Source: an uncultured Lachnospiraceae bacterium (GTDB taxonomy: Bacteria; Bacillota; Clostridia; Lachnospirales; Lachnospiraceae). From it: a DNA stretch of 8,591 nt. The position numbers and the translations under genes are program-made. Shown piece after piece: positions 7,378-8,591 of this stretch. The DNA is taken from positions 1-8,591 of the forward strand of contig CAKRTZ010000071.1 of NCBI GenBank assembly GCA_934402515.1. The letters run 5' to 3'. The notes under the pieces were generated by a model. It was not told where the DNA came from, made no database searches, and saw only the letters and a program-made list of their open reading frames with translations. The stretch's first letter is position 1; every line of letters begins with the position of its first letter.

Positions 7378-7392
7378 AAGATGTGCTATACT
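7363..7392 (+). promoter_or_regulatory. Possible internal promoter for the lipoprotein gene
   Basis: TTGCAG (7363-7368) and TATACT (7387-7392) are spaced by 18 bases, with a TGC extension before the -10. The -35 lies in the last codons of the kinase gene. The predicted start near 7399 leaves a leader of about 24 bases before the ATG at 7423. The lipoprotein could thus be made separately from the kinase. Confidence 0.5.
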
Positions 7393-7422
7393 CGTTACAA
7401 ATAAAAAAAGTGAGGAACTCTG

Positions 7423-8181
7423 ATGAAAAGGATAATGACGGTATTTCTCTCCCTTCTGATAGCAGGTGCTTTCCTGACAGGCTGCGGTCAGAATGAGATG
7501 GTGGAACTGTCCGAAGAACAACAGACACAGGTGGCAGAATATGCGGCGGGGCTTCTCTTAAAATATGCCTCCAATTATCATTCGAGATTGGTGGACTCAG
7601 AAGAAGAATTGATTGCCCTTGCAGATAAACGGGCCCATAAGGAAGAACTGCAGGCAAAAGCCAATGCCATGAAGCAGCAGGAAGCTCAGGAAGAACAAAC
7701 AGTAGAATCTTCAAATGCCCAGGGCGCGGGAGTGGTGGATATGTCCGGCGACTCGGCAGCCAATGTAACAATGGGAAATGTATTGGATACAGTATCGGTC
7801 ACAATCACTTATAACGGATATGAATTATTGGATTCTTATCCAGAGGAAAGCGAAGATGACTATGTGTTTGCCATGGATGCAACACAGGGAAATAAGCTTC
7901 TCGTGATGCATTTTACCATGACAAATGTGACAGCAGAATCTACGGAAGTGGATATAGCCTCTACAGGATGTAAATTCTTATGTAAAGTAAATGGCGAGGG
8001 CTATCATAATGTACTTACCACAATGCTATTAAATGATCTGGCTGCATACAAGGGAACAGTAGACGCAGGAACATCCCAGGATGTTGTTCTGGTGTTGGAG
8101 GTGCCGGAGGATACCCAGATACAAAGTCTGGAACTGCTAATGAAAAAAGGTACGCAACAAGTAAAAATGTCGTTGGAATAG
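7423..8181 (+). CDS. Lipoprotein with C-terminal DUF4352/DUF5067-like beta domain
   Basis: A 252-residue predicted lipoprotein on the outer face of the membrane. The signal peptide (1-20) ends in the lipobox LTGC, so C21 would be lipidated and become the N-terminus. Residues 29-93 look helical and charged. Residues 94-117 are a Ser/Gln/Gly-rich linker. Residues 122-252 form a beta-rich domain with the pattern GNKLLVMHFTMTNVT...ST and a late DVVLVLEVPEDTQIQSLELLM. This resembles the immunoglobulin-like DUF4352/DUF5067 lipoprotein domains of Firmicutes, whose function is not established. I judge this by pattern, not by search. GAGGA lies 6 bases before the ATG. The gene is the last of the operon, 45 bases after the kinase, with a possible promoter of its own and a strong terminator after it. 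It may be a target or accessory of the neighbouring two-component system, which is inference. Confidence 0.87.
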   Translation: MKRIMTVFLSLLIAGAFLTGCGQNEMVELSEEQQTQVAEYAAGLLLKYASNYHSRLVDSEEELIALADKRAHKEELQAKANAMKQQEAQEEQTVESSNAQGAGVVDMSGDSAANVTMGNVLDTVSVTITYNGYELLDSYPEESEDDYVFAMDATQGNKLLVMHFTMTNVTAESTEVDIASTGCKFLCKVNGEGYHNVLTTMLLNDLAAYKGTVDAGTSQDVVLVLEVPEDTQIQSLELLMKKGTQQVKMSLE

Positions 8182-8220
8182 GCAGTTTACATAAATTGTA
8201 TGAAAGTTGTATGGATTTTA

Positions 8221-8254
8221 AAAGCTCGGAAATGCCTTATTTCCGGGCTTTTTT
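8221..8254 (+). terminator. Strong intrinsic terminator after the lipoprotein gene
   Basis: A 13-bp stem (8221-8233 with 8239-8251; one T-G wobble, otherwise paired) closes a 5-base loop and runs into a six-T tract (8249-8254). It begins 40 bases after the lipoprotein stop and insulates the rRNA-type promoters that follow. Confidence 0.93.
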
Positions 8255-8257
8255 GAT

Positions 8258-8307
8258 GAAATCTCATATTTTGTGTAAAAAAAATAAAAAATTTATCAAA
8301 AAAGGGG
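8258..8307 (+). promoter_or_regulatory. A/T-rich upstream region of P1, UP-element-like
   Basis: A stretch with long A-tracts (for example around 8277-8290 and 8298-8303) lies directly upstream of the P1 -35 box. Such tracts bind the RNA polymerase alpha C-terminal domains at rRNA promoters. This is assigned by composition and position only. Confidence 0.45.
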
Positions 8308-8336
8308 TTGCAAAGGATAGGGGAGTGTGCTATATT
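8308..8336 (+). promoter_or_regulatory. Promoter P1 of a probable rRNA operon
   Basis: TTGCAA (8308-8313) and TATATT (8331-8336) are spaced by exactly 17 bases, with a TGC extension before the -10. Transcription would begin about 8343. Confidence 0.78.
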
Positions 8337-8411
8337 AGATTTCGCCGTGAGGAACACCGGTGAGGTGAAAACAACACAGCAAAAAAGTTTTAAAGAAAAT
8401 GAAAAAAGTTG

Positions 8412-8440
8412 TTGACAAACACTTCGAGATGTGATATCTT
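8412..8440 (+). promoter_or_regulatory. Promoter P2 of a probable rRNA operon
   Basis: A perfect TTGACA (8412-8417) and TATCTT (8435-8440) are spaced by exactly 17 bases. P2 lies 104 bases downstream of P1. Tandem P1/P2 promoters about 100 bases apart are the usual design of rRNA operons in Bacillus and relatives. Confidence 0.8.
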
Positions 8441-8446
8441 ATAGAA

Positions 8447-8591
8447 GTTGCGTCACAGCAACAAGCACCTTGACAAATAAACAGTAATGCAACCCTGAAA
8501 CATTCCAAAAAGAATAAGTTTCAGAAAAAGTTTCAAACGAAACAAAACCTAAAAGAAGTAAGCCAGACGAAAGAGTCTGGGACAGAATTAA
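8447..8591 (+). other. Probable 16S rRNA leader (pre-rRNA 5' region), continuing off the right edge
   Basis: There is no credible protein gene here. Downstream of P2 comes a hairpin GTTGC/GCAAC (8447-8451 with 8458-8462). Next is a CACCTTGACAAATAAACAG stretch (8466-8484) that resembles the conserved CCTTGAAAACTAAACA-type block of Firmicutes rRNA leaders and spacers. A hairpin CTGAAAC/GTTTCAG (8495-8501 with 8518-8524, inner ATTC/GAAT) follows, and then a hairpin CCAGAC/GTCTGG (8563-8568 with 8575-8580). None of these hairpins is followed by a T-tract, so they do not look like terminators. I expect the mature 16S 5' end (GAGAGTTTGATCCTGG) within a few tens of bases beyond 8591, but it is not in the window. 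Confidence 0.7.

Noticed and set aside
7295..7771. Minus-strand frame of 158 codons overlapping the kinase end and the lipoprotein
   Set aside because: It is antisense to two genes with clear domains and ribosome sites, has low-complexity composition, and lacks a promoter or ribosome site of its own.
8470..8475. Third TTGACA as a possible P3 promoter
   Set aside because: No -10-like hexamer lies 16-19 bases downstream. The motif belongs to the conserved-looking leader block.
1..8591. CRISPR arrays, insertion sequences, tRNA genes or phage elements
   Set aside because: No regularly spaced repeats, transposase-like frames, terminal inverted repeats or tRNA-like cloverleaf sequences were seen on either strand.

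Overview
The window looks like chromosomal DNA from a Gram-positive member of the Clostridia, most likely the family Lachnospiraceae. This rests on several signs: strong AGGAGG-type ribosome binding sites, sigma-A promoters with TGn-extended -10 boxes, a BmrC/BmrD-type pair of half-transporters, a VanS/PhoR-style sensor kinase whose G1 box reads N-T-G, and a right edge that resembles the promoter and leader region upstream of a 16S rRNA gene in this group. No sequence search was possible, so the taxonomic placement is recognition, not proof.

Layout. (1) Bases 1-3527, plus strand: two tandem ABC exporter half-transporters, the first cut by the left window edge and separated from the second by 3 bases. 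Their nucleotide-binding motifs complement each other. The first has Asp where the catalytic Glu should be, and a normal LSGGQ. The second has the Glu but a divergent FSAGE signature. This is the pattern of an asymmetric heterodimeric exporter with one degenerate ATP site. A hairpin at 3551-3577 ends the operon and probably also stops the convergent operon. (2) Bases 4878-3613, minus strand: a small single-pass membrane protein of unknown function, then an OmpR-family response regulator. (3) Bases 5052-8181, plus strand: a secreted-then-anchored SH3b protein with a 19-residue run of acidic residues and a coiled-coil tail, a sensor histidine kinase, and a lipoprotein with a C-terminal beta-rich domain. 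A strong terminator follows at 8221-8254. (4) Bases 8255-8591: no protein gene. There are two well-formed tandem promoters (P1 and P2), an A-tract upstream region and a structured leader that probably runs into a 16S rRNA gene just beyond the right edge.

How it fits together. Groups 2 and 3 leave a shared 173-base divergent control region, with a recognisable promoter on each strand and an imperfect inverted repeat between them. The kinase and regulator are the only two-component proteins here and sit on opposite sides of that region, so they are probably partners. The three accessory proteins all act at or across the membrane: an SH3b protein that may bind wall material, a single-pass protein with a coiled coil, and a lipoprotein. 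I infer a cell-envelope-sensing module. The combination of parts is the most interesting content of the window. The ABC exporter is a separate transcription unit and need not be linked in function.
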